A stretch of DNA of 64,000 nt. Origin: Janthinobacterium tructae (GTDB lineage: Bacteria > Pseudomonadota > Gammaproteobacteria > Burkholderiales > Burkholderiaceae_D). Below the pieces are notes generated by a model that did no database searches, was not told where the DNA came from, and worked only from the letters and a program-made list of their open reading frames with translations. How positions within the stretch are numbered: position 1 is the first letter of the stretch; every line of letters starts with the position of its first letter. The stretch is taken from positions 1,426,001 through 1,490,000 of the forward strand of contig NZ_CP041185.1 in NCBI RefSeq assembly GCF_006517255.1. The letters are read 5' to 3'. The position numbers and the translations under genes were made by a program. Shown here piece after piece: positions 37,966 through 45,293 of this stretch.

Positions 37966-38664
37966 ATGATGTCCAGTCTTCCTGATCAGTTTCACGCGCT
38001 AGTGCTTGGCGCGTCGGGCACGATCGGCGCCGCATTCGTCGACCTGTTGGGCGCCATGCCACGTTGCGCATCTGTGTGCGGCCTGCATCGCCATTCGACA
38101 CCACGACTCGACTTTACCGACGAAAACAGCATTGCCGAGGCAGCACGAGAACTTGCCACCAAGCCGCCCTATCACCTGATCATCAACGCCGCAGGCATGC
38201 TGCACGACGGCGATCTCATGCCGGAGAAACGCCTGGCTGACCTCAATTATGAGCAGATGCAGGCAATTTTCCAGACCAACACCATGGGGCCGGCGCTGCT
38301 CATGCGCCATTTCTTGCCGCTGCTCGATGGTGAACGCGCCATCATGGCCATGTTATCGGCGAAAGTGGGCAGCATAGGCGACAATCAGCTAGGCGGCTGG
38401 TACAGCTACCGTGCCTCGAAAGCCGCGCTCAACATGCTGGTCAAGACGGCAGCCATTGAATTGGCGCGCAAGCAGAAGCACAGCGTGCTGGTCGCGCTGC
38501 ATCCGGGCACCGTCAACTCCCGCTTGTCGCGGCCATTTCGCGGTGAGATTATCGGACGTCCGGCGCATGACGCCGCCAGCGACATGCTCACCGTACTAAA
38601 CACCCTGAAGCCGTCTGACAGCGGCGCATTCCTGGCATACGACGGCACGCGCCTCCCCTGGTAG
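37966..38664 (+). CDS. short-chain dehydrogenase, CsgA/C-factor-like
   Basis: 232 residues. Cofactor loop LGASGTIGAAFVDLLGA, NAAGMLHDGDLMPEKRL (atypical NAAG), catalytic YxxxK in WYSYRASKAALNMLV and ALHPGTVNSRLSRPF. The reading resembles C-factor-like SDRs repeatedly seen in LitR-type light regulons. The ATG at 37966 is preferred (GGAG 9 nt upstream) over one 15 nt earlier. A tandem GAACC operator lies upstream. Substrate unknown. Confidence 0.85.
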   Translation: MMSSLPDQFHALVLGASGTIGAAFVDLLGAMPRCASVCGLHRHSTPRLDFTDENSIAEAARELATKPPYHLIINAAGMLHDGDLMPEKRLADLNYEQMQAIFQTNTMGPALLMRHFLPLLDGERAIMAMLSAKVGSIGDNQLGGWYSYRASKAALNMLVKTAAIELARKQKHSVLVALHPGTVNSRLSRPFRGEIIGRPAHDAASDMLTVLNTLKPSDSGAFLAYDGTRLPW

Positions 38665-38699
38665 TACGAGTACGCATTGCGCCGGTACGCGCGCCAGGC

Positions 38700-39683
38700 T
38701 CAAGCGGGGCCGGCAATGATGCGTTGTGCCAGTGCATGACCGCTAAGCCAGGCAGCCTCCACCGTGCCACCGTTCAACCAATCGCCGCACATCCCCAGAC
38801 CCTGCCCTGCCTCCCATAGGCAGACATCGTTACGCGCCTGCGGCGTACTGGCATAGCGCCAACGGTGTACGCTCCAGCGTTGCGGCACCTGGCCGCCCAG
38901 AGTGATGAAGGCTGCGAGCAGCTGCGCGGCAATGCTATCGGCATCGAGCTCAATGTGCGCCTCGCTCCATTCGGCACTGGCGTGCAACAGCCAGCTTTCT
39001 CGACCGCTACGGCCAGGCTTGGCGCTGTCGCGGGCCACCCAGCGCAGCGGACCGGCGTTGAGGAAAGCCGCATTGAAGTCCAATGCCAACGGCTGCGCAT
39101 ACTCCAGCATCATTGCCCAGCAGCCTGCCATATTTGTCCCTGCCGCCAGCGCGGCCTGCAATGGCGCCACCTGGCCCAGCAGTGGCACCGCCTGCGGCGC
39201 CGGCACCGCAAGCACTACCATGTCATAGCGATGCGCAAGAGGCCCCTCATCCTGCACATGCAAGCGCCAAACGTTGTCTTCGCGTTGCAACGCACTGATC
39301 GCCATCCCTGTGTGCAGTACCAGATCTGCGGCCAGCCACGCGCCGATAGATGACATGCGCGGGACGCCGACAAAGCGCTCGACCGGTGCACCGCCGCTGC
39401 ATCCGTCGGCATCGAGGCCGCGCAGCTGCAGCTGCCAATGCGCAGCCACGCCCGCCCGCTCCCAGCGGCTCACCTCGGCCCGGAATTCAGGGTTGCGCGC
39501 AGTAAAATACTGTGCGCCATGGTCGCATTGCCAGTCGGCGCCGCGCCGTGTGCTCATGCGCCCTCCCGCGCCGCGGCTCTTGTCAAACAGAGTGACCTGG
39601 AAGCCAGCCTGCCTCAAGGCCGTGGCACAGGCCAAACCGGCGATGCCGGCGCCAATGATGGCGATGCGAGAAGAGTTCAGCAT
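38700..39683 (-). CDS. renalase-like FAD-dependent oxidoreductase
   Basis: 327 residues. The Rossmann motif RIAIIGAGIAGLACATALRQ starts right after the ATG, followed by SRGAGGRMSTRR and DHGAQYFTARNPEF, typical of renalase-like NAD(P)/FAD oxidoreductases. The C-terminus GMCGDWLNGGTVEAAWLSG forms the FAD-closing helix. Its ATG overlaps the 3' end of a 48-codon reading frame, and the unit begins with the merR gene. Probably a soluble flavin oxidase; substrate unknown. Confidence 0.87.
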   Translation of the reverse strand: MLNSSRIAIIGAGIAGLACATALRQAGFQVTLFDKSRGAGGRMSTRRGADWQCDHGAQYFTARNPEFRAEVSRWERAGVAAHWQLQLRGLDADGCSGGAPVERFVGVPRMSSIGAWLAADLVLHTGMAISALQREDNVWRLHVQDEGPLAHRYDMVVLAVPAPQAVPLLGQVAPLQAALAAGTNMAGCWAMMLEYAQPLALDFNAAFLNAGPLRWVARDSAKPGRSGRESWLLHASAEWSEAHIELDADSIAAQLLAAFITLGGQVPQRWSVHRWRYASTPQARNDVCLWEAGQGLGMCGDWLNGGTVEAAWLSGHALAQRIIAGPA

Positions 39684-39823
39684 GAGATGCTCAGTCTTCT
39701 GCGCAGCAACATGCGCGGCTGCAAGCGCAGCACCTTTCCCGCATGGCCAGACATGCGCCAGGCTGGCGCGTGCCATGAAATGTGCGGGCACAACTGGGCT
39801 TTCGTGATGGTGGAATACGGCAT
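39677..39823 (-). CDS. 48-residue protein coupled to the FAD oxidoreductase
   Basis: A short frame (MPYSTITKAQLCPHISWHAP to LRRRLSISC) too short for routine gene calling. AGGAG lies 4 nt before the ATG, and its stop overlaps the ATG of the FAD oxidoreductase gene (ATGCTGA). It fills most of the gap between merR (30 nt) and that gene. Basic and Trp/His-containing, no membrane helix, no family recognised. It may be a real small protein or a leader that couples translation. Confidence 0.5.
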   Translation of the reverse strand: MPYSTITKAQLCPHISWHAPAWRMSGHAGKVLRLQPRMLLRRRLSISC

Positions 39824-39852
39824 AGTGCTCCTGACAAGTGATGACTTTGCGC

Positions 39853-40833
39853 TTACAGGCCCGCCGGCAAAGGCAGCGCCTCCGCCCGAGCAAGCCGCAA
39901 CAGCGCTTCCTCCAGGACCATGCGGGCGGTAGCGGCGGCGCGCCCCAACTGCTCATGCAACAGCGCATCGGCCACATTGCGCGACGAGCATTGTTCGCTG
40001 TAACGCTCGAAGCTGTTGATCATTAACAGGATCTCCGTCAGATGGCGCGGGCATTCACAGTGGACAGTACTGCTGGCCGCAGCCAGCTCCGTCAACGCCC
40101 GGTCGTCGAAGCGGCGCGGGGCCGCCGCCGGGCGCTGCCGCGCAAGCTGAGCTTGCGCCAAGGGCAACGCAGCCAGCGCCGCCTGGCACAGCAACACTAT
40201 TTCTGCAACATCGTTGGGTACGCGCGCCACCAGGCAGCCCTGAGCGCGCAACTGGCGTATGGTGGCGCTGGCGCCGAAACGGTACAACACCACCACCGCC
40301 ATCCCCAGTTTTTGACGCAGCGCGCCAATCCCCGGCACCACGCGCTCATCGAGTTCCGATATTTCCATCAACAGCAGTTGCGCGCCGGTGCCTGGCCATG
40401 TCGCTGCCACCTCGTCCAGATTCTGAAAGTGGGCGACGATATCGAGCGCCAGTAACTCTCGCCCGCCGACCGCCAGGCGTCGCGCCAGTGCCGTGCCCAT
40501 CAGTGCCAGGCGCATAGGCTGCAAAGGCTGCAAAGGCTCACCAGGCTCCGGCACCAACGCAAACTGGCCTAATTGTTCCAACTGCAGCTTCGCCAGCGCG
40601 CCAATTGGATGGCCCTGGTCGACCAGTTGCTTCATCAGCCGCAGCCGACGAACCTGATCCTCGGAATACAGACGCTGGCCATGCGCGCTACGCCCGGTGT
40701 CGGAGATGCCGTAACGACGCTCCCACACGCGCAACGTTTCAACCGGCAAGCCTGCAAGTCTGGCGGCGACCCCGCTGCGATATTGAACAGGCTGACTGTT
40801 GTCGGACTGAGGAGGAAGTAAAGATTGCACCAT
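39853..40833 (-). CDS. MerR-family LitR/CarH-like regulator lacking B12 motifs
   Basis: 326 residues. N-terminal MerR wHTH: YRSGVAARLAGLPVETLRVW then ERRYGISDTGRSAHGQRLYS. The middle (about 70-110) aligns in outline with the helical part of LitR/CarH and the rest with a Rossmann-like domain (MAVVVLYRFGASATIRQLRA). The cobalamin signatures WExxH and DxHxxG are not present, so adenosylcobalamin sensing is unlikely. It starts an operon with a small ORF and a flavin oxidase and has a tandem GAACC operator over its own promoter, indicating autorepression. Light input probably comes from the neighbouring BLUF protein (inference). Confidence 0.85.
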   Translation of the reverse strand: MVQSLLPPQSDNSQPVQYRSGVAARLAGLPVETLRVWERRYGISDTGRSAHGQRLYSEDQVRRLRLMKQLVDQGHPIGALAKLQLEQLGQFALVPEPGEPLQPLQPMRLALMGTALARRLAVGGRELLALDIVAHFQNLDEVAATWPGTGAQLLLMEISELDERVVPGIGALRQKLGMAVVVLYRFGASATIRQLRAQGCLVARVPNDVAEIVLLCQAALAALPLAQAQLARQRPAAAPRRFDDRALTELAAASSTVHCECPRHLTEILLMINSFERYSEQCSSRNVADALLHEQLGRAAATARMVLEEALLRLARAEALPLPAGL

Positions 40834-40838
40834 AAATC

Positions 40839-40871
40839 GAACCGATAATGAACCTATAATCCCTGATTATA
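40839..40871 (-). promoter_or_regulatory. merR promoter with overlapping tandem 11-bp operator
   Basis: Plus strand reads GAACCGATAAT at 40839-40849 followed by GAACCTATAAT at 40850-40860. On the minus strand a perfect TATAAT (-10) sits at 40871-40866, so the repeats cover the transcription start and leader, as expected for repression. The rest of the gap to the BLUF gene (40872-41067) shows no gene. Confidence 0.75.
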
Positions 40872-41067
40872 TCGTGCAATCGGCGGATAACAGATGAAAA
40901 TCGCCGAAGACACCGCTACAAATCCAGTTCATCGCCACGCCAACTCCCCGTGAGCCGGGAACAGCCTCGACTGTTTTTCGAGTTAAATGCAACAAAATTG
41001 CACATGAACCCACCGCAAGCGGCAGATTCCTCGACAGCTTCGGTGCAGATGCGATGGCGCGTCGCCC

Positions 41068-41493
41068 TTATGCCCGACCAAGGACCGCAGCGCCAGCCAT
41101 CAACTCGTCGACCAGCGAGAGCGAACTGGCTCCGCCAAGCGCGAACGGATCGAACTCGGGAAGCATCGAGTACCGCAGCAGCGTGCCCGGATTGAGCTTG
41201 TCGAGGTTGGTCTGTCCCATAGTCCAGCCAGCGTAGCGACGCTCGCTCATTTCTTCGTAGTGCAGCAGTGTTACGCCTGTGTGTCGTGTATCGGCGAGTA
41301 TGCGGGCATACAGGATATTGACCTGTTCGCGTCCGCCTTCGATCAGCTGCAGGTAAAACCGTTCGCTGTGGCACAGGACGCCGGTTATGCCGCTCGGTGG
41401 ATTGTGGCGGCGGGACTGCTGGAGTATGGCGCCGATGGTAGCGGCATCGATAGTGCCCGCAGCGCGGCTGGCATAGAGTAAACGGACGAGCAT
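41068..41493 (-). CDS. BLUF-domain blue-light photoreceptor
   Basis: 141 residues: BLUF domain (1-95) plus a short C-terminal helical cap, so a short BLUF with no effector domain. All photochemical residues are in canonical places: Tyr7 (LLYASR), Asn31 (RRHNPPSGITGVL), Gln49 (FYLQLIEGG), Trp90 and Met92 (AGWTMGQ). It binds FAD and signals by hydrogen-bond rearrangement in blue light. AAAGGAG stands 5 nt before the ATG. It is the last gene of the seven-gene operon, 22 nt after folE, and lies beside the LitR-like gene, its most likely partner. Confidence 0.94.
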   Translation of the reverse strand: MLVRLLYASRAAGTIDAATIGAILQQSRRHNPPSGITGVLCHSERFYLQLIEGGREQVNILYARILADTRHTGVTLLHYEEMSERRYAGWTMGQTNLDKLNPGTLLRYSMLPEFDPFALGGASSLSLVDELMAGAAVLGRA

Positions 41494-41515
41494 GGGAACT
41501 CCTTTGGACGGTGTA

Positions 41516-42223
41516 TCAGCGTTTGATCAATGAGAGGAACTCCCGCCGCAGAGCGGGGTCCTTGAGGAAAGAACCGTGCATGACGCTATTGATCATACGC
41601 GCGTCATTGTCCTTGACGCCACGCCACTGCATGCAGAAGTGATCGGCCTCCATGATCACGGCCAAACCGTCCGGCTTGACCTTTTCCTGCAGCAGTTCGG
41701 CCAACTGGACCACGGCTTCTTCCTGGATCTGCGGACGGCTCATGATCCATCCCGCCAGCCGCGCATACTTGGACAGGCCAATCAGGTTGGAGTGCTGGTT
41801 GGGCATCACACCTATCCATACTTTGCCCATGACCGGGCACAAGTGGTGCGAACAGGCGCTGCGCACGGTGATCGGACCGATGATCATCAGCTCGTTCAGG
41901 TTGGCGGCGTTGGGAAATTCTGTCACGGGCGGTGGGGGGATGTAGCGCCCGCCGAACACTTCCAGCAAATACATCTTGGCCACGCGGCGCGCCGTGTCCT
42001 GCGAGTTATGGTCGTTGGCGGTGTCGATCACCAGACTCTCCAGCACGCCCTGCATGCGCAGGCTGACCTCGTCCAGCAGTTCATCCATTTCGCCGCTTTC
42101 GATGTAGTCGGCGATATTGTCGTTGGCGTGGAAACGGACACCGCTGGTCATCAAGCGGGCGCGTATGCGTTCGGAGGCAGGTATGCCAGCGACCCGGTAG
42201 TCAAGCTGCTTTTCATTCGTCAT
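41516..42223 (-). CDS. folE: GTP cyclohydrolase I (type IA)
   Basis: 235 residues. Zinc ligands are in RSACSHHLCPVMGKVWIGV (Cys and His) and in DHFCMQWRG (Cys). QEKVKPDGLAVIMEADHFCM is the active-site region. It makes dihydroneopterin triphosphate for pterins and folate. ATG at 42223 is set by AAGGAA 5 nt upstream. Within a light operon it may feed pterin photolyase antennae or pterin-dependent hydroxylases (inference). A second, type IB enzyme is encoded at 15436-16347. Confidence 0.94.
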   Translation of the reverse strand: MTNEKQLDYRVAGIPASERIRARLMTSGVRFHANDNIADYIESGEMDELLDEVSLRMQGVLESLVIDTANDHNSQDTARRVAKMYLLEVFGGRYIPPPPVTEFPNAANLNELMIIGPITVRSACSHHLCPVMGKVWIGVMPNQHSNLIGLSKYARLAGWIMSRPQIQEEAVVQLAELLQEKVKPDGLAVIMEADHFCMQWRGVKDNDARMINSVMHGSFLKDPALRREFLSLIKR

Positions 42224-42258
42224 GGAAATTCCTTGTTGTTGGTAGTGCGTTGTAGCGT

Positions 42259-42759
42259 TTAGCCGAGCAGGGACGGGTTGCGCTGCCAGATGCTGAAGCA
42301 CAGCCCCCCGGCGAAGCTGACCCATGCCAGATAGGGCCATAGCAGCATGGCGGCGAGGCGTTCGCGGCGGCCGAAGAGTACGATGGTCGCCGCGATCATC
42401 AGCCACAACACAACGATGCACGCAAACGCCGCCGCGCCCAGATGCCAGGCAAAGAATAGCCAGCTCCACAGTGCGTTGACCGCCAGCTGCGCTAGATAAA
42501 GCAGGAGCGCCGGGCAGGCGCGGCTTGCAGCGGTACGCCCGACGCGCCAGGCGGCGATGGCCATCATCAGATACAGCAAGCTCCACACGGGACCGAACAG
42601 CCAGGCGGGCGGTGCCCAACCTGGGCGATCCAGCTGCGCATAAAACACGGCCGCGTGCACGGAGGCGAACGCGCCCACGGCTGCAAAAGCGGCGGTCAGC
42701 GCGATCCAGCCGGCCAACTGCAGCAATGCGCCCGGCTTCATGGACTTGGCCCCGTTCAT
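42259..42759 (-). CDS. tspO: TspO/MBR family membrane protein
   Basis: 166 residues, five helices. Family motifs: LDRPGWAPPAWLFGPVWSLL and AVNALWSWLFFAWHLGAAAF. TspO proteins bind porphyrins and are linked to light, oxygen and redox stress. ATG at 42759 has GGGAGGAAGG before it and overlaps the preceding stop (ATGA). Its presence next to BLUF and FolE supports a photo-oxidative stress role for the operon. Confidence 0.92.
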   Translation of the reverse strand: MNGAKSMKPGALLQLAGWIALTAAFAAVGAFASVHAAVFYAQLDRPGWAPPAWLFGPVWSLLYLMMAIAAWRVGRTAASRACPALLLYLAQLAVNALWSWLFFAWHLGAAAFACIVVLWLMIAATIVLFGRRERLAAMLLWPYLAWVSFAGGLCFSIWQRNPSLLG

Positions 42760-43205
42760 GCCTTCCTCCCCTTTGTTGCCGCATCGGGCAACGGCACGCG
42801 GAAGCGGCCGCGCAGCCATCGGATCGGGGCGCCGATCAGTGGCAGCTTTTCCAGCAGCTCTTCGGCGGCATCCCAGTAGTCGCGGTGCATGAAGACCAGG
42901 CCATCCGCATTGAAGCGCAAATGGCTGCCGCCGGAGATCTGATACGGCACGCCGCGCAAGTGGAACGCGAATAGCCAGGTAACGAAGGCCTGGTCGCCCT
43001 GCACCACGCGCTCGCCGATGATGAAGCGCGGCTGCTCGGTGTGGACAAACATGTGGCGCAAGATTGCCTCTATCGCTGCAACGCCATCTACCTCGTTGAA
43101 CGGATCGCGAAACTGCGCGTCCGCCGCGTAGAATTGGCCCGCCCGTCCAACGGTGTCCGGTGTCAGCGTGGCATACCATGCCAGCAGTGGTTCAGTATTG
43201 TTCAT
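42756..43205 (-). CDS. SnoaL/NTF2-like protein
   Basis: 149 residues with a single NTF2-like cone fold: FYAADAQFRDPFNEVDGVAA, then HMFVHTEQPRFIIGERVV and the closing FNADGLVFMHRDYWDAAEEL. Usually a ketosteroid-isomerase-like or scaffolding fold; no catalytic claim is made. It overlaps tspO by ATGA. The 109 bp between it and the methyltransferase gene contain only short frames without support. Confidence 0.85.
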   Translation of the reverse strand: MNNTEPLLAWYATLTPDTVGRAGQFYAADAQFRDPFNEVDGVAAIEAILRHMFVHTEQPRFIIGERVVQGDQAFVTWLFAFHLRGVPYQISGGSHLRFNADGLVFMHRDYWDAAEELLEKLPLIGAPIRWLRGRFRVPLPDAATKGRKA

Positions 43206-43314
43206 TTTTCCAGCAAAAAGTGAGTGATGGCGATGGGCCGATTCAAGGGGCGCATGCGCGCCGGCCGAACATCAGCGTGACCTGGCCCAGGCGCCACAGC
43301 GACGTCATGGCCGG

Positions 43315-44520
43315 CTAGGCCTTCTGCAGCAGGAATTGGACAACATCGGTGCGTCCCTCGTCAAAGGCAGCTTCGCAATAGGCGAAGTACATATGCCAGA
43401 TCCGCATGAAGGGTTCGTCGAAGCCCAGGCCCGCGATCTGCGGATGGTGCAGGCGGCAGCGAGCATCCCAGCGGCGCAGCGTTTCGGCGTAGTCGCGGCC
43501 GAAGGCGTGGCGCTCGACTGGGCGCAGGCCGCTGCGAGCCGCCTGGCGTTCGAAACGTTCGACGCTGGGCAGCATTCCGCCGGGGAAAATGTACTGCTGG
43601 ATGAAATCGGTGCTGCTGCGGTAGCGGGCAAAATGCTGTTCGCCGATGGTGATCGACTGTACCAGCGCCTGTGCACCGGGCTTTAGCCGCGCCGCGACGG
43701 TGCGGAAATACTGCGGCCAATACTGCTCGCCCACGGCCTCGAACATTTCAATCGACACCACGGCGTCGTACTCGCCACGCAGGTCACGGTAATCGCACAG
43801 CTCCAGCTGCACGCGGTCGTTCAGCCCCAGCGCCTGCACGCGGCGCTGCGCCACCTCCAGCTGCGACGGGGAAATCGTCACGCCATGCACGTGGATACCT
43901 TGCTGCGCGGCCTGCTCAGCAAAGCCGCCCCAGCCGCAGCCGATTTCCAGCACGCGCTGGCCGGGCCGTAGCTGTAGCGTGTCGATGATACGCTGGTACT
44001 TGCGCCGCTGGGCGTCGTGCAGCGTCAACTGGTAGTCGCCGTCGAACAGCGCGCTGGAATACGTCCAGCTGGGATCGAGCCAGAGCTGGTAGAAGTTGTT
44101 GCCGATGTCGTAATGCGCGTGGATGTTGCGCATGCTGCCCTTGCGCGTGTTGGGGCGCAGCCAGTGCCGCAGCCGGTACCAGCAGCGCGCCAGCGCGCCG
44201 CCGAACACCAGCTGGTTCAGCGACGCTTCGTTGCGCAGCGCCAGGCGCAGCAGCGCGCTCAGGTCCGGCGTGCTGACCCAGCCAGCCGCGTAGGCCTCGG
44301 CAAAACCGATGTCCCCCGCGCGCAGGATGCGCTGGCAGGCGCGCCAGTCGTGCAGCTTGAGCGTCGCGCCGGAAGCCGCATGGGCGTCGCCGAACACCAT
44401 GCGCGTATCGCAGGGGGTGATCAGTTCCAGGTGTCCGTGACGGATATTGTTCAGTAGCCTGAGGAATAACCGTGCGCCGATGGGGGCGGACAGCGTGACG
44501 GTAGACAAGGTACGATTCAT
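43315..44520 (-). CDS. cyclopropane-fatty-acyl-phospholipid synthase family methyltransferase
   Basis: 401 residues, typical for the family. An N-terminal lipid-interacting domain (about 1-110) is followed by MRNIHAHYDIGNNFYQLWLD and the SAM motif VLEIGCGWGGFAEQAAQQGI; later FPGGMLPSVERFERQAARSG is conserved. It methylates unsaturated acyl chains in membrane phospholipids. In related light or singlet-oxygen regulons such enzymes act in cyclopropane or furan fatty acid synthesis. ATGA overlap with DUF1365 upstream. Confidence 0.92.
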   Translation of the reverse strand: MNRTLSTVTLSAPIGARLFLRLLNNIRHGHLELITPCDTRMVFGDAHAASGATLKLHDWRACQRILRAGDIGFAEAYAAGWVSTPDLSALLRLALRNEASLNQLVFGGALARCWYRLRHWLRPNTRKGSMRNIHAHYDIGNNFYQLWLDPSWTYSSALFDGDYQLTLHDAQRRKYQRIIDTLQLRPGQRVLEIGCGWGGFAEQAAQQGIHVHGVTISPSQLEVAQRRVQALGLNDRVQLELCDYRDLRGEYDAVVSIEMFEAVGEQYWPQYFRTVAARLKPGAQALVQSITIGEQHFARYRSSTDFIQQYIFPGGMLPSVERFERQAARSGLRPVERHAFGRDYAETLRRWDARCRLHHPQIAGLGFDEPFMRIWHMYFAYCEAAFDEGRTDVVQFLLQKA

Positions 44521-45293
44521 CGGGCAGGCTCCTGGTGCACGGTGGTTTGATGAGAGGGGGCAGCCGGCTTGCTGAAAAACGGAACGTGTTTCAGCCAGAG
44601 CCTGAACGCCTGCCAGTGAATGCGGAACACGATGCCCAGCCCCAGCAGCGGATAGCGCAGCAGGGCACCAGCCAATGCGCTGTCGGTCATCGGCACGGGA
44701 CGCCCGCTCAGCGCAGTGCGCAGTAGCACGCCGTCGCCATCGTGATAGTCCAGCCCGGTGCAGTGGCTGACACCGTCCAGGCGGAAGCGAAAGCGGTAGT
44801 GTCCCTTGACCTCGCAGAACGGCGACACGTGCATCTGCTTGTCGGCAGTGGCCGTGGCCGAGCCACCGGCCGTAGGGGCGATACGCATCAGGTAGCGGTG
44901 GCTTTCGCCGAAGGTGTTGTTGACCTCGGCCAGCACGGCGCGCAGCTGGCCAGCCGCATCGTGGCAATGCCAGAAACTGACGGGATTGAACACATAGCCA
45001 GCCACACGGGGAAAGGTTTGCAGCCAGATTTCGCCGTCGGCGTCGATGTGGTGGTCGCGCAGCAGAGCGCGCATCCATTGCTCCAGACTCGATCCATCGC
45101 GCGGGCCATAATCACGCCGCCATATCGACAGCGGCCGCCAGCGGTCCACGCCGAACCAGCGCGTATCACATTCGTCCAGCCGGGCCAGATTCAAGCGCAC
45201 ATAAAATAGCGGATAGACGAAACGGTGCGGCGCCGGACGCAGGCGCACATGCGTCACCTGGCCGTGCAACAGTTGAGCGGCAGCCTGCTTCAT
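44517..45293 (-). CDS. DUF1365 protein of the lipid-modification operon
   Basis: 258 residues. Family segments: THVRLRPAPHRFVYPLFYVR, VAGYVFNPVSFWHCHDAAGQ and CEVKGHYRFRF. DUF1365 proteins almost always accompany the FAD amine-oxidase-like protein and the cyclopropane-synthase-like methyltransferase, as here, and are presumed to act on acyl chains; the biochemical step is not settled. The ATG at 45293 overlaps the upstream stop (ATGA), which decides it against an ATG 15 nt earlier. Confidence 0.9.
   Translation of the reverse strand: MKQAAAQLLHGQVTHVRLRPAPHRFVYPLFYVRLNLARLDECDTRWFGVDRWRPLSIWRRDYGPRDGSSLEQWMRALLRDHHIDADGEIWLQTFPRVAGYVFNPVSFWHCHDAAGQLRAVLAEVNNTFGESHRYLMRIAPTAGGSATATADKQMHVSPFCEVKGHYRFRFRLDGVSHCTGLDYHDGDGVLLRTALSGRPVPMTDSALAGALLRYPLLGLGIVFRIHWQAFRLWLKHVPFFSKPAAPSHQTTVHQEPAR

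Noticed and set aside
43206..43314. Short minus-strand frames (MRPLNRPIAITHFLLEK and MTSLWRLGQVTLMFGRRAC) between methyltransferase and SnoaL genes
   Set aside because: Too short; one happens to end in an ATGA overlap but has no ribosome site. May be relics, not supported as genes.
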